Source of the DNA: Tenebrio molitor | Taxonomy: Eukaryota > Arthropoda > Insecta > Coleoptera > Tenebrionidae | Assembly (NCBI RefSeq): GCF_963966145.1 | Contig: NC_091048.1 | Coordinates: forward strand, 20,832,001-20,896,000 | Length of the DNA: 64,000 nucleotides | Direction of reading: 5' to 3' | In this document: positions 46,855 through 60,626 of the stretch, piece after piece | How the letters are laid out: each line of letters begins with the position of its first letter | How positions within the stretch are numbered: the stretch's first letter is position 1 | The notes under the pieces: model-generated | What the model saw: the letters and a program-made list of their open reading frames with translations, nothing else | Told to the model about the DNA's origin: nothing | The model's database searches: none | Made by a program: the position numbers and the translations under genes

Positions 46855-47666
46855 CCAGTCATATTCAAAGCTTTATCGTATCATTGTATCTAACGTATTA
46901 TGAGCGCGTAACTTATGTATTATTATGAGTAACTAACGTATTATAAGTAACTAAGGAAGCTGAGTTATTCGAATATTAAGGACTTTATAATTATCAATAA
47001 ACGTGTAACATAAAGTGATAATAATCGTTAATGATAGAACGATAAAATTTATTTATTTTGAGTGATGTTGGAAAAACCAAATCGTAACAAACGTAACAGA
47101 ACATTCCTCACCTGTTAAAATAATATGTATGTATAATATATATGTATGTATAAATTTGTATTAAATTTAGTTTAATACTCGTATATGTATTTGTTTGAAT
47201 TAATTTTTTAAGTCATGTAAAATATTTTAAAGACATCCTAAATCAACATTTAATTTTAACAACTTTCAACTTGTGGGTTGCTTTAATCTTTACGTTATAT
47301 TCCAACCCACAAAACTTTAAAATGTTGACAATAACGTAAATATTTAATTTTTTCTGTCCAAAAAAGCGCACTCCGCCTTGATACAATTTTTATTGCATCG
47401 CTTGTGCTCATAAATTATGACGTTTTGTTGTAATTTTCAGCAAGATAAAAGTCGTGTGTGTGGTTTTGGTTAAGTTAATATTTCGCTCTGATTAAAACTA
47501 TTTTTCATAAAACAACGCTTACATAAAGTACAATAACTTTAATGCACTGTTTCACTATAATAACGTTTTTTTATAGAATTTTATTGCATTAAGTTACCAT
47601 AGAATACCGTCTTCTGATTGTGAGAGGAAAAAAAGTCAAAAAAGTAAGTAATCAATACATCGATGA
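46855..47666. other. AT-rich intergenic, nothing recognised
   Basis: No open frame with motifs or clear repeat boundaries; it includes degenerate TATGTA-type simple sequence near 47120-47160. Confidence 0.5.
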
Positions 47667-47947
47667 TACTATCAAATTCATGAAAAACTAGTACAGCAAA
47701 ACGTCATAGTTTTGTCAACTTTTCAAAAATGTTGTAGTGTAACGTTTCTACGTGCTTTATGTTAAATGGTTATTAATGTCCAACATGTCAAATAGATAAC
47801 CTAAATACGTTTGACGTTGGATTGAGCATTGCTAAATTCGAACTGTCATAATGACAGGCGTTTATACATACATATTTGACATTTTCATGTAGCCTAATTT
47901 ACTCCAACCAAATTTTGCTGTACTAGTTTTTCATGAATTCGATAGTA
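47667..47947. mobile_element. 281-bp TIR element
   Basis: The left end TACTATCAAATTCATGAAAA and the right end read in reverse TACTATCGAATTCATGAAAA both continue with ACTAGTACAGCAAAA, an inverted repeat of about 35 bp. No coding is seen. The target duplication is not certain. Confidence 0.85.
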
Positions 47948-48016
47948 CCTATGAAATACAAAATATCAAAAATTCCGACCTTCATATCGCATGTTTTTTT
48001 TTCTATATGAGGTGAA

Positions 48017-48150
48017 TTAGGCTCGGTTTATTCATCTTCAAGTAACTTTATTTGAACGGTAATTACCATGGATCTACCAATAGCAGATTCTAAATCATAG
48101 CAACTACTGGCCAGATAAATTTACTTGAAGGTGAATAAACCGGGCCTTAA
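48017..48150. mobile_element. 134-bp TIR MITE
   Basis: TTAGGCTCGGTTTATTCATC at the left and its near-inverse ending in CCGGGCCTTAA at the right, each continuing with a CTTCAAGTAA-type block. The inverted similarity is about 35 bp; the TTAA-like edges could be a target duplication. Confidence 0.8.
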
Positions 48151-51100
48151 ACTAATTTGCAAAACAAGATTATTATTTACTTATACGTATTAATATGATG
48201 CATTTTTATTAATGGTTTACAAATTTGTTACTGCGAGTAATTTATACTTATTCGATTCACCTACGCTGTTTGTCCATCATTTGATTTCACTTTATTCTGA
48301 AATTTCTTGATACCACACTGAAGAAGATGTTTTCATTGAAAATTTTTAACGTATGTGAAGTGTGAAGGCACTTTATGTTGTCGAAAGACTTTAGAATGGT
48401 CTGAGTGATGTATGTAAAAAGAATTAATTGTTGACTCTCATTCTTATACACATTTTAGTTATTTGCAAACCTTTTATAAAAACAAATTGCAAAAAGACAG
48501 ACCAACATTATTTTCTTTCTACTTTTTTCCATTTTGAAATTAATTTGCAGACACAAGTTTTTGAGAATCAATGTAACTACAAAGTGTGGAACTGTGGAAT
48601 TGTGCGGTTCTATAGTTTTATTGTGTCGAACTATGTCGAGCCGTTGAAGCCATCAAATCAGATGTCAACAGTCGACGTCTTAGTTGTTTTGCTAGTGATT
48701 TTCTTCAGTTTTTTTTTTCTACATTCTAATTACTTTTCATCTTACAACAGTCGATTAAAAACTTGTCATTAATGGACTTACATAACCTTTGTTTTTCCAC
48801 AATATTTTATAGACTATAGAGCGACAAAAATCGAAAAACATATACCTATTCCAATTCCACAGGACTCTTGATATATGTTCTTTTAGAGACACTTTTTATA
48901 AACACTCACTCAAAGACAAAGACGTGTCTGTAAAAGTTTTCCCTTCGATGCATCTTCATATTGAATAAATTCATAAATAAATATATATAATAAGTGTCAT
49001 TTGTGGTTGATCAAAAACATCTTTCTAAACGAAGGTCAAATCTGTCAGGGTTTTTAGTTGCCACCTGTTATAAATTAATTACAAATTAATAGATATACTC
49101 GTACATAATAGTACATAATTGTATTAATTAATTCAATACTTACACAAAACAGCAATGTGGGATTCTGTCCAACGTAATTAGTCTTTGCTATTATTAGTCT
49201 TTCTCTATTATCAAGTTGATAAAAATTATTTATCCTTCACTCAACAGTTCGAATGCATAACCTTTATTTTAAATTTAGTTGAATTCAATCTAAAATATAA
49301 TATGTTATCTTATTACATATTATTATTTGTAACTAGGCTTTACAAATACCTGTTACTTATCAAATTTAAACTGTATTATTTATTTTAACACGTGATATAT
49401 TTCCTTTATATTTACATTAAAAAACAGTAAATATTTTATTTGTAACGATTCAACTTGAAGTGTTCTCGAAATATTTTTGTTTTATTTGGTTATTATGAAA
49501 TTTTTTCTTGCCCCACTAATACTTCAACCAAAAAAAAATGTTTTTAATCTTCTGAGTAATCTAGAGCATTATCATTTTTAAAAGTAATAAGAAGGCAAAT
49601 TTTCAAATGTTGACCTCCAAATCATTGTCTTCATTTTCAAGCAAAATAATTTTGATTTGATCTATCGCCAAAAATATTAAAATTTTCTATCGCTTTCATC
49701 ACAAGTGAGTATCCTATTTGTAACACAGGTGTCGCAATTTGATGCTATCAAGGTATAATTTACAAAACAAAATGTGTCCTCCCATGAAGAAGTAGAAAAA
49801 AAATTAAACGAAACATTTGCGTGATGTGTACTTATTCATTATTGAAAAATTTCATCCCTCGCATGCAATTGCACATACATTTTGATTTGCTGTCCCCCTA
49901 AAGAACTATTCTTCCCATGAGTCATCAAAAGAACTCCCCCTAACAAATCGATAGTATTATAATATTGCGTAACGAGACAGTCCTCTGCATCTTAATGTGC
50001 AATCTGACAAAACAAGAATCGACGAGCTCCAAACGCGGATCTTAAGAAGCTACACGAAAAAGTTCGTTTTTTTTATGTAAAACAGCAATCCTACCCAGCG
50101 AACGTTATTTTTGACTTAATTAAAACCCGTTGAGACCTCTCAGGTAACTTCTGGTTCCTGTTAAAACCTGCCGATACTCAAGAAAGTGACCTTGCCTTTG
50201 GCTCTCATTGCTTTGAACGGATGATTAACCCACAGACCTAAAACCATTGTAAAAGTGTGATTATAGCGACCAATACCGAGCATTATTACAGGTAGGAAAA
50301 TGATTCTTTGTTGGTCACAAAACAACCAGCCATAAATTAACATTTATTGCCCTTTGTTAAAAAAATCAAGACTTTTACAGCCTCAAGATGACAGGTAAAG
50401 CGGACGACAATACTTCCAAGTAAATTAAATCCAGTTAGAGAGCGATTACGTTATTTTTATAAATATTTATAACGGCACAATTGTTAACGTTTTTATGTGT
50501 TGTACTTGTACGAGACTGTGACTTTGACGGCGTGTGTGAATAGAAAATCTGGTGTCACTTTTGCGAACACAATATCCACGCAAAAGAATAACTGGAACTG
50601 GAGAAACTCTCACAGAGACCATTATGTGGAAGATGATGGATTTTATCGGCGCTTCTGGATTGATGCGACGAGACAAAGCCTGCAATGTTATAAGGAGAGA
50701 AAGGTCCTCTGACTGATAAAAGATGACGTTACACGTAAAGAATTCGTTTCGTCCACGGTGCCATTCTACATTCTTGCTGGTTTTGATCGCGATCAGGTCG
50801 ATACCTGTTTGAATCTCGGTGCAACCTGTGTAGGATTCGCCCACGTAGAGGTGGCGGTGTCTTTTTTCTCTTCCACCGGTCACAACAGGAACAAGACGGT
50901 AATTCAGCCAAACGAGGAGGAACTCTCCGAACAGGGGCGACGCTCGCTTGAAAGGTGCCGCTCGCTTTTGTTTACAAAACAGATCGAAAAGGGACCGCTA
51001 AACACGAATTTCTGGCTTGTCATTACTGGAAGACACAATTTTGCCAATAATCAAAGGAATACGAGCCAAAAGTAAAGTCGTCTGTGACTGATTGTGTTGT

Positions 51101-52964
51101 AAAACGCGGGGGGCAAGGTCTGGTTCTGTTTGCTCAAAACACCGACAAACAAATCTAGGACCTCAGAGATTTCAAAAGAAAGTGGTCATGAAAGATGGAT
51201 GAGTCACCAGTTGAAGCACATTTTCGTCACGTTGCTACCGACTTCAGTAACTAGGATCGGGTGGTGTTTTTGGCATTTGCATAATATGCAAACGCAAAAA
51301 ATCTTGCCATTATGTATTCAGGCTAAAAAATATCTGAAGGTTAAATTCTAACGAAGATTCTAAATTTTAGTATGCAGACGAGGAGTTATTCAACAATAAA
51401 TAGCACGCGTCACCCGACAATTTTTTGAACAATAGTTAGTCCAACCGTTTTCAAAGAAAATGAACATCAAGTGTCTTCATTGTTACATAAACTGGGTATT
51501 ATTCATTGTTACATAAAATCGTATCAGAATGTTAAAAACTTTCCAAACAACAAAATTAAGCGTTTTGGTTTCATTGCATCACTAAATAGCGTATAAAAAA
51601 TGAAATTTGCAACATCTTTTACGATATGTACAGTGAGATAAGTTGATTATAGTAATTGTGTTATAATTTATACCTCTTTACTCAACTATTCTGCGATTAC
51701 CTAAATACTATCTTATCCAAACAATTGTCAGGTAATCGTCCCATTGATCTCATTTTTGTTGTTTCCATCATAACCAACGGTGGAGCACTTGCAATTTATT
51801 TTTATGACCTATTGTTGAACCATTGACTTTCTTATGAAGATGTCACCAGTACGCGATCGCGTGTTTTACGATTTCCTTATTATTTCAAACAGAAACGTAA
51901 GATTTAAATTATGATTCTCACCATTATGGCATTCCAGAGGAAAAAATCCCACAGTGCTTCACCTTGTTACTTACACTGATAAGTGTTCACCTTGTATAAT
52001 AACACCGAGTAACTAACTGTAACATTACCATATAATGCATTCTTTTAGGAATTAATGGTACTAACGATTAAATTAAAAACATTGTTCAGTGAACAAAAAT
52101 CCTGGTAGTTGGAGATTCATTGCAATGAATCATATTGCAAATAGATTATGACACAAATAAATATTTAGCGAACGTTAAAAAAAGGAGTGGTGTTTATTTA
52201 TTTTTTATACGTGACAGCTGATCCGTCGGTTATTTTATTGCTAAAGAATTTGCTCGAGGCGTTAACAACACAAATTAATAATTTCAGACTAGAAATTTAA
52301 CGGAAATTATTTTTTTGTCGAGTTTTAACGTTTGTATTTAAGCAGCATAATACTTAACGTAGTACATTATACTTACAATTTATGAATGAACTAGAAATAT
52401 AAAGAAGATATGTAATTATAATTTACTACAACTAGAGTCGACTTAGTTAGTTATCGAGCGTGCCAAATGTATCCGTTAGAATGATCCATTAATGGTAAAT
52501 CTATCCAAGGCTGTAGAAATTCGTTAAAATTCCAACTTGGCGAAACCGCAAGAAGATATCATTTTGCCGCCGACCCGCCACAAGAAAAAATTAGAAAAAT
52601 AGCGGCGTTAGGTGTCCAGTTTCTTAAGGTACACTTCAAATAACAGGACGAGTCCAAGACCTTCTGAACATGTACACTACTTAAAAACGGCTATTCATTG
52701 TAAAATTTGTGCTAAGGTTACATCACGTTGCAGTGTTTCTTATAAGGGTTGCAAAGTAATTAATTTGTTACCTTGACATAATAGCATTGATTGTCGTTTG
52801 ATTTCTTGACCACCACTGTTATTAAGTTTTTGCCAAATTCAAAGCAACAAACTAGTTAGCCAATTGGAACAACCTTGCATTGAATGTTCCAAATAGAAGT
52901 GATTCAAGGGGTAAATTAATTATCTATTTGTAATAGATTTTTTTAACTTGAGTACCTAACTAAC
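48151..52964. other. 4.8 kb intergenic, no gene supported
   Basis: AT-rich with scattered open stretches. The longest, 138 codons on the minus strand at 50467-50883, has no recognisable domain, no splice-site support and a skewed composition. I found no inverted repeats with convincing ends. Confidence 0.45.
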
Positions 52965-53100
52965 GACCGTATTCACCAACGCCAGTTAAAGTTAACTGTA
53001 GGTTAAATTATACGAAAGCATTGTTCCAACAATAGGTATCTAAGTAACTAAGCATTTTAACCTACAGTTAACTTTCAATGGCGTTGGTGAATATGGGCCT
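52965..53100. mobile_element. about 136-bp TIR MITE
   Basis: The left arm contains GTATTCACCAACGCCAGTTA and the right arm read in reverse contains ATATTCACCAACGCCATTGA; both continue with AAGTTAACTGTAGGTTAAA. Arms are about 42 bp with a short spacer. No coding. Confidence 0.88.
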
Positions 53101-55417
53101 AAATCTGGTAACTTTAGTAACTTTTTTGTTATTATTTAAGCTTTCATTATTATTAAACAAGAAAATTTGTTAGTGTTTAGTGTCACAGAATTAGCAATTA
53201 AATACGATGACTCACCCAACCCGGACCAGGAGGGAGGTATACGCGTAGTTTACCTGTCCCAGGTGAGTCGAGAAAAGAACTATGAGTTTAACACTCAGTC
53301 AGACCGGACATATCGAAATTTCAATAAATAAGTACCAGCGCGACAGTGAGTTTGAATAACATATCGAACTCAAATACCTTTGCTGATGAAAAAGCTTATT
53401 GGTGATAAAAGTATTGGTCCTTCAAGCCGGATTTGATATTGTAATCCATTAGGATTAATCAGACAAAAAAGATGGTGGCGTCCAGGACTTACGGGAAACG
53501 GCACACAGCAGCGACTCGACGCAGTCAATCATCAAGGAACCAATCAACTTCAAGAAGTCAAGCGCATCACACCACATTCAGGCAAGCGAGCTCCAATTTT
53601 CCTCAATTTTTCACTTCCCTACATGCGTTCGAGGCAATCCTCAGTTTGGGCTACGAGTCTGCATTTCATCTTAGGTTAATGTTAATGCATGTGTTTAAGT
53701 CAATTTCAATAATATCATCATGGTATTTACGCGTTGGCAAACCTACATATAGCCAATTCACATTTAATCAAGTTATTGTCTAAGCAAGAACGAATAGTAA
53801 GTTCACTAGATAGGATTAAAAATTGATTTGAGAAAAATGGCGATGCTGGTACTTCCGCAATACAATTAGGTACGCCTTCGCGATTTTGTTAATATCAAAG
53901 TGCAGATGTGCAAACTGAGTTAGAGCACGAGAAAAACACACAAATCTTCGAAGACTCGTATGTATACGATCTTTATGCAGCCCTCGAAGACGCTATTAAC
54001 AAATTCTATCGCAGTAACAAACAGATCACAGACTACGGGTGATGTTAGCAATCGAGGCACATTTAATAGCTTACTTCAATTAGCACCTATTGACATAAAA
54101 CCGTTCTCAGCACACTACACGGAATGGCTACTATTTTCGCGCTTTAATGCATGATGAAGCGCGTTACCAGAACCGAAATTTCGAAAAACTGCATTAATTA
54201 CGGAACTATTTACGTGGAGATGCTCTCGAGGTCACACAACATTACCGATTTCTGCGGAAAATTACGAGACAGACAAGAAGTTTTCCCGTGCAAACCAACA
54301 AAGTCAATTTTCCTACTATTTCTGCAAAAAATTATATTCAATAGAATTGTCCAGGTTTTCTGACGCGAGACACAGGTGAATCGCATGAAATTATGCAAAA
54401 ATTGCTTGGGCCTATCATATGAGGCCAAAGATTCCAAATCAGCGAGTTGCAAACTGTGTCAATAAAAACACAACACATTACTACATCCATATTTACCGAT
54501 ATCCGTAAACACGGAGCCACAACCGTCCCGTTAATTAATTAAAGTACTAACCATTCGGAAGTTCTATTATCAACCGTCATAGTCAATGTTACAGATAATT
54601 TTGCAGCTTGCAGTCAAATTTCATTTCAGAATCCTTCCTACATGGAAATTCTGCATTGTCTAGTCTCTACGAAAATAAGACAAAATATTCCTTCAATTTC
54701 AGTTTCCAAGAAAGACTTTCGCATTCCAAACAATATTCGTTTAGCCGATGAGGAATTTAATGTTTCGAGACCCATCGAGCTTTTGAGAGGCGCAGAAATA
54801 TTTGGACAATACTATGCGTTGGCCGTTGGGCAGATCAAATCGGAAAGTACCGCCTCGATTTTTCAGAAAACGGTATTCGGGTGGATTATTGGAGGTCCAA
54901 GTAATATTTCAGAATTCAGACAACGACCGTCATAAAAACCTTCTGTGCAATATAAATGTAAATGTGTTATCGGTACTTTAAAAACAGGTAGACAAATTTT
55001 GGTTATTAGAGGGGTACAATGACAATAGCAAAATGCACTAAAGCCCAGATAATGCACGAAAACAATTTTGAAGACAATATGATCCGTGTAAAGGATGGAA
55101 GATTCCAAGTTAGACTTATCTTCAACGACAGATTCTCAAAACTAGGCACCTCTCTAAAAATCGCAGAGAAACGGTTTATGGCCCCAGAACGGAACTTCAC
55201 AAAGATGCCCCACCAAAACTTTATTACTTATAGGCAATTCATGAACTGGGTAATATGACTTTGACGGGTACCATTCTTGACGATCTATCCAGATGTTTCC
55301 TATCGCATCACGCGGTATTCAAAACCGAGGGAAACGCCGACAAAAATTCTTCTCGACAACACGGCAGCAGATTCATTAGTTCCATTAAAACGCAAAACTA
55401 CGGAATCCAAAACACTA

Positions 55418-55580
55418 GGGGCCAGTTTACAGAAGCGAAATTAAGTTAAACGTAATCAAATGCGAGATTAACTGAACACGTGATCATACTAAGCCAATCG
55501 AAGTTTCGCATTCATGAGTTAATCGCGCATTAAAATTTAATTCGAATTAAATATTTAATTCTCTTTCTATAAACTGGCCC
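55418..55580. mobile_element. 163-bp MITE, copy 1, in the BEL/Pao relic
   Basis: It begins GGGGCCAGTTTACAGAAGCG, ends TATAAACTGGCCC, with short inverted termini (about 12 bp) and TA on each side (55416-55417, 55581-55582). The interior contains AAATTTAATTCGAATTAAAT. Confidence 0.85.
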
Positions 55581-55664
55581 TACGTCTATTATGGTTCACA
55601 AATCGTGATTGCTTTCGGTATTCAAGTTATCTTCCAGTAACAAAGAAAGTCACTAAAAGATCTA

Positions 55665-55826
55665 GGGCTAGTTTACAGAAGCGAAATTAAGTTAATCGTA
55701 ATCAAATGGGAGATTAACTGAACACGTGATCAAAATGAACCAATCGAAATTTCGGATTCATGGGTTAATCGCGCATTAAAATTTAATTCGAATTAAATAT
55801 TTAATTCTCTTTCTATAAACTGGCCC
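55665..55826. mobile_element. 162-bp MITE, copy 2, in the BEL/Pao relic
   Basis: The same sequence in the same orientation as copy 1, about 85 bp downstream of it, with roughly ten differences (for example GGGCTAGTTTACAGAAGCGA at the start). Confidence 0.87.
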
Positions 55827-57189
55827 ATATACTTTCAATTCCCTCTCAAATTTTCGATCCATTAGGGCTGTTAAGTCCAGTAACAGTGAAGGCAGAAATT
55901 TTGATGTAGGAATTGTGGTCATTAAAATTATGATGGGATGAAAGCGTTCCAACGGTATTGCACTCAACTTGGAATGAGTGGCTCCAAGAGTTGCACGTCA
56001 TAAATCAATTAGAGATTCCTAGATACATTTGCAACTATCCATCGGTTACGACAGAAGTGCACGGCTTCAAGGATGCTTCCGAAAAAGCTTACGGAGGAGT
56101 TCTTTATGTTGGGACAACTTAACCTAACGCCAAAATACCTGTCAACATTTTGTGCGCAAAAAATAGGGTCGCACCACCAAGATTAGAATTATGTGAGACA
56201 CTTCTCGTTAGTCAAATATACTCGTACAGTATTGTCATAAAGGCATTAAAAATTGACATTAGCAAAAACATTTTTGGACAGGCTCGCGAGATCTCATTAG
56301 CATGGATTTCTGTGAAATTTGTGTCAAATCGCGTGGTAGAGATTCAAGAATTAATTGACAACTGTAACTAGGGACATGTTCTGACCGCGGAGTAATCCAG
56401 CTGTTTAAGTTATGCCGCGTTCTAGCGTGGATACTTCGTTTTGAACATAAAGTTTTTTCAGTGCACTGAAACGATTTGTGTCAAGACGGGGTAAACTCAG
56501 ATAATTACAACAAATACTTAAGTCAGCCAAGTTTCAGTCAAATGTAGTCAATACCTTAATGAATGACAACATTACATTTTGCTTTATCCCACCGTATGGG
56601 GGCCTCTGGGAATCCGCGGTCAAGACAGCCAAACATCATTTAAAACGTGTGGCTGGTAATGCGTTGTTTCCATTCGAAGAAATGCAGACATTATTAACCC
56701 AAATCGAGGCCTGTCTCAACTCGCGTCCTTTAGCACCCTTATCATCTGATCCGAATGACCCGAACCCGTTAACTCCCGGCCATTTTCTCACTGGAGCTCC
56801 CTTGAACGCGATCCCGAACCCGGGCACAATCTTCACCATTACCAACAGATAGTCCTGGTAGCAACGAGTCTCGCAGGTGCAGCAACACTTTTGGAGCGGT
56901 GGTCCAAGGAGTATCTAGGCCATTTACAACACCGAAGAAAATGGAAAAGGAGCACCTCAGATGTAACCATCAATGATCTTGTGATAATTCGCGAAGATAA
57001 CACCCCTCCAGTGACCTGGCGAATCATGACTGGCAGTTACGAGTAAATTAGATATCATTAGAAAGATTTAACATTGGATAAATGCGTCCCACTAGCATTG
57101 ACGTAAAAATCTGCTCTGATGCGTAGTCAGACCAGTAATGACATACACAGTTGAAACAAGGCCGGAGACAACAATGACCTAAAGAATAG

Positions 57190-57460
57190 AAGATAACAAA
57201 GAAGACCCTGAGAAGATAGTAGTAAAACCTGTAAGGTAGATGAATGTGTGGATAAGAGGAGTGGAAAGAGTGAAGCAACCATATAGAAAGAATGACAGAG
57301 AACAGAGTGTTAAAAAAGAGAGAAGTCACCTAACGAAAGAAGATCAACAGAAAGACCAAGAAAGAGGTGGTGCGACGACATCTAAATAAAAGATTAAGAA
57401 TCGAAGAAGGAACAGACAACTTGCCTACTAATAAAAAGGAAGAAGAAGAAGATTTAATGA
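57190..57460 (+). mobile_element. possible LINE 3'-terminal fragment
   Basis: Purine-rich sequence. One frame reads RRSTERPRKRWCDDI (about 57339-57383), which resembles the basic GRP.KRW.DDI block near the C-terminus of several non-LTR reverse transcriptases. Stops surround it. Assignment rests on this one motif. Confidence 0.4.
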
Positions 57461-57609
57461 AATGTCAACTGCAAAATTTGTGGTGTACACTATAGTTTCT
57501 GATTGTCGTGTATTTGGATACGCCTGAATAGAATTGAACATTGTCAAATTATTATTTGGTTAGGAAGTTAGAAAAATAAGATATTTTTTGTTTACTCGCT
57601 CACTATTTT

Positions 57610-57735
57610 AAATAGCATCTTCAGGATTCATCTGGTTCGTTACTGCTGCTGCTGGGAGTCAGACCAGCCTTGAAGATGCCAATTGAAACGATGAGCGAAA
57701 CATCAGCAACAAGACATTTGAGGTTGCTGGAATAC
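57610..57735 (+). repeat. hairpin-forming repeat with paired GCATCTTCAGG motifs
   Basis: GCATCTTCAGG (57616) pairs with CCTTGAAGATGC (57669), followed by GAAACGATGAGCGAAACATC. Such an arrangement is familiar from animal retroelement tails (possibly Penelope-like), but I cannot confirm the family. Confidence 0.35.
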
Positions 57736-57869
57736 CGAGAGCCAAACCCCACATTTCTTGTTTGCTTTTGAAGATTTTTGTAGTATTGCCAAATATGAAT
57801 TTAGTATCACAAAAATAAAAATAAATTGTCGGTACAAGATATGAATGCAAAGACGAAATGTGTAATTTT

Positions 57870-60620
57870 ATGGTTGAATGTTTCGAAAGAAGTTATCTTG
57901 TTCTAAGCAAAGAGACTCATCTTTATAGACCCTTTTATCAGATTTTATTTTATAGCAGAATAGAATAGACTGTAAATTATTTTTAGCCAAGAACAATCGC
58001 ATATTATACGATCTAAATTTCCGGTTGTTAAGAGTAGCTTTTCGGCATGCATATTTCAAGTTTGTAGGTAACCACCAAATACCTCATTAAAGAAAACAAT
58101 ATGCAAATACGACAATTAAATTTGTCGGTAATAACCGTAAACAAATGAAAGATAAAATTCCACACCACACAAAGCGTTGCCAACATTAAAAAAGCGCTGT
58201 TTTTCTTTTTTTTTTTGGCTTTAGGCGGATGTGGGTAGACACCTTGTCGATGCATAAATCAAAGAATATTGTAATTACCAATGTAGACCTAATAAATATT
58301 GGTAATATTAACACACTAACAGAAGGCATATTTACATAAATGTGTCGCCCAGACATCGTGAGAAGTCATAAGAGGAAGGAGAAAATTAAAAGTAAGGTTA
58401 GTGACATCGCCAAACCAAGGCATTTCCGTGAAAGGTGAATGCAAAATTGCCTCGTATGCGCCATAATTGAATGATCAAACACCACCGTGACTGCCATAGA
58501 TGGAATTTTTCGACCGACTGAATCAAATTTGTGTTAATTTCCATTAATTAAAAATTGATTTAATTTCGTTTCGAACGGGCAGTCGCTTTGTGAAAAATTC
58601 GATTGTGATGTTTTTATCAGGAACCTACCGATTGTGTGTAAATCGTCGAGGAGCTCACCTTTAACCCGCAGGCCTTGGCTAACCCAGAAACAAACAGAAA
58701 CGGCAAACGCTAAAGATCGCTGCGAGGTATGTGCATGCTTGTTTTCAATATTATCAAGAATGCATCCATTCCAGAATTGCTATATTGCTAGACCAACGTC
58801 CTTGCGACTTGTATAGAACGGGTTCTCAACGTCTCCGAACGACCTCTCTCTGCCTATTCACGAGTACTCGATAATTGCGTTAGCACCGATGCAACTCTAT
58901 AGACTTCGCTATCACTAATTTGCTGTACATATTTGTTCGCTAAAAAGGTGAACCCATCTTCATCTAGTTTAATATCCCCCAATTATCATGGTTCTGTATA
59001 TCAAAGCGGTGAAAAAATGAAAGAGGGCGCTGACTGTCTACGTACATGTCAAGCTCAGACATTGATTATTATTTCAAGCCCTAAACAATTTTTTCGAGTG
59101 AAACATGTCTGCGCGAAGAAATAAAAATCCGATATGGATCAGAGTAACTTAAGCTCTTAAACAAACATCCCGACACACGAGTCCATTGAAAAAACCCAAA
59201 AGAATTCTTTTGTGGGAAATGATGAACGTTTGAATTGATGTGAGACAAAGATTAAGCCCTTTTCACGTTTTGAAGAGCATTTGAATATGAAAGAAGCGCA
59301 AAGCCCAATAATTGGTCGGAATTTGTGATCAAAACCGAATAATTTTTAAGTGACTTACGGGTCAAGTATGCCGAAGCATGAATCATGGTTGCACACCGGT
59401 GGTACCAACGACACAAAGGCACTAAAATTGACCGTAATAAAATATGTTTGTGCGTGGATAATGGTACAGTTTCTTTTCCACCTCGATTATCTAGACGTGC
59501 AGATATGTGAAGAAAAACCAATAAAGGGGGAGATACGTTATATAAATAATGCCCCGAGCCCCGGGGTGAACGATACCCAGAGGTGGTTACAGTTTTTTCG
59601 ACGCGCACACCTTTGAAGGGTGCCCCTCGTGTAACGCGACACCACTTAAAATAACTGCTAATTTCGGTGGCAGGGTAAAGGAGGTTTCAAGTTATTTGTG
59701 AAGAGGGTTAAAACAGCTGTTGAAAATAAACCGGGTAAACACGGTTTCGGATGTTGAAGGTGATGAATGACGGCCGCTGAATAAACGGAGTGACGATTTC
59801 TCAGTAGCTTCATGAATGTGGAAGGATTTTTTTGGAGATGTCGGGGATTAGATTGATTTAACGAGTCTTGTTCGGTAACTGATTATTAAGTAGTTGTTGG
59901 GAGGGCGAGAGGTTAAGAAGAAATTAAATTACAAAGGAAGACGATCAATCTCAGATTAAATGGTAATTTAATCGACTCCTTTCGAACAATAGCATCGCCT
60001 GCAAATTATTGGTTTTTGCGGATTCTGCCCACTCTGCTTGAGATGTGTGTTAAACGGTGTTCCCGTTATGGTTTAGAAAATTGTAATCGTCCCCAGAACA
60101 CTTTGCAACAATTGGGACTCAACTGAAAATTATTACGAGAGTTATTCTAAATTATCACAAATTTTGTAGTTCTGCAATTTTTGGTTTTTATGAAACAATG
60201 AGCAATAAGTTGTAATTACTGCTGAAGATCCTTTTACACAAATGTCTGACAGATAATTTTATTCCTCTATAATAAGTAGATGTGTAAAACAGCATTTTTT
60301 CAATTTGATATCGAAAAACACGTGCCATCTTTTCTTTTATTGCTATAGCAATACTTATTTGTTTCAACAAGTGATGAAATAAATGTTCCAAAATGAAACT
60401 AATATTTTGTGTGTTTTAATCCAGAACCACAAAATTATCTGGTCGAATTACACTGGACTGTTTTTTGTCGATACAATTTTCTCTTTTAACAAGACTAGCA
60501 CTGTTGCTTTGTAAACAGATGACTCTCAAAAGTGACAGTTTTTCTTATCAAATTCCAAGACAACGAATTTTCGTTGAAAACAAAACATTTTCGGATAAAC
60601 AAAAAGCTCTTATGTAAATA
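57870..60620. other. 2.7 kb intergenic, no gene supported
   Basis: AT-rich with a poly-T run at 58200. Short open stretches (for example 59252-59608 minus) show no motif. A GC-rich self-complementary spot, CCCCGAGCCCCGGGG, is at about 59551-59565. Confidence 0.45.
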
Positions 60621-60626
60621 TCAGAT

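Larger units (their letters stand above)
53400..57045 (+). mobile_element. BEL/Pao LTR retrotransposon, heavily decayed
   Basis: Pieces of a BEL/Pao polyprotein follow in the expected order, with stops and frame changes. At 54383-54490 is a gag zinc knuckle (LCKNCLGLSYEAK, then CKLCQ, stop, KHNTLLH). At 54642-54935 is the protease to RT linker (IRLADEEF, IELLRGAEIF, LQKTVFGWIIGG-like). At 55058-55255 is the RT entry (VKDGRFQVRLIF ... YRQFMNW). At 55985-56110 is the RT/RNase H part (LQELHVINQLEIPRY, VHGFKDASEKAYGGVLY). At 56559-56852 is integrase (FIPPYGGLWESAVKTAKHHL, EACLNSRPLAPLSSDPND, LTPGHFLTGAPL). At 56885-57030 is its C-terminus (WSKEYLGHLQHRRKW, REDNTPPVTWRI). A leader phrase TTGGTCCTTCAAGCCGGAT at about 53417 also fits BEL elements. 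No clear LTR pair was found; limits are approximate. Two MITE copies interrupt it. Confidence 0.85.

Noticed and set aside
50467..50883. 138-codon open frame on the minus strand
   Set aside because: No ATG-led conserved domain, no splice context, and an overlapping open frame of similar quality on the other strand; treated as chance.
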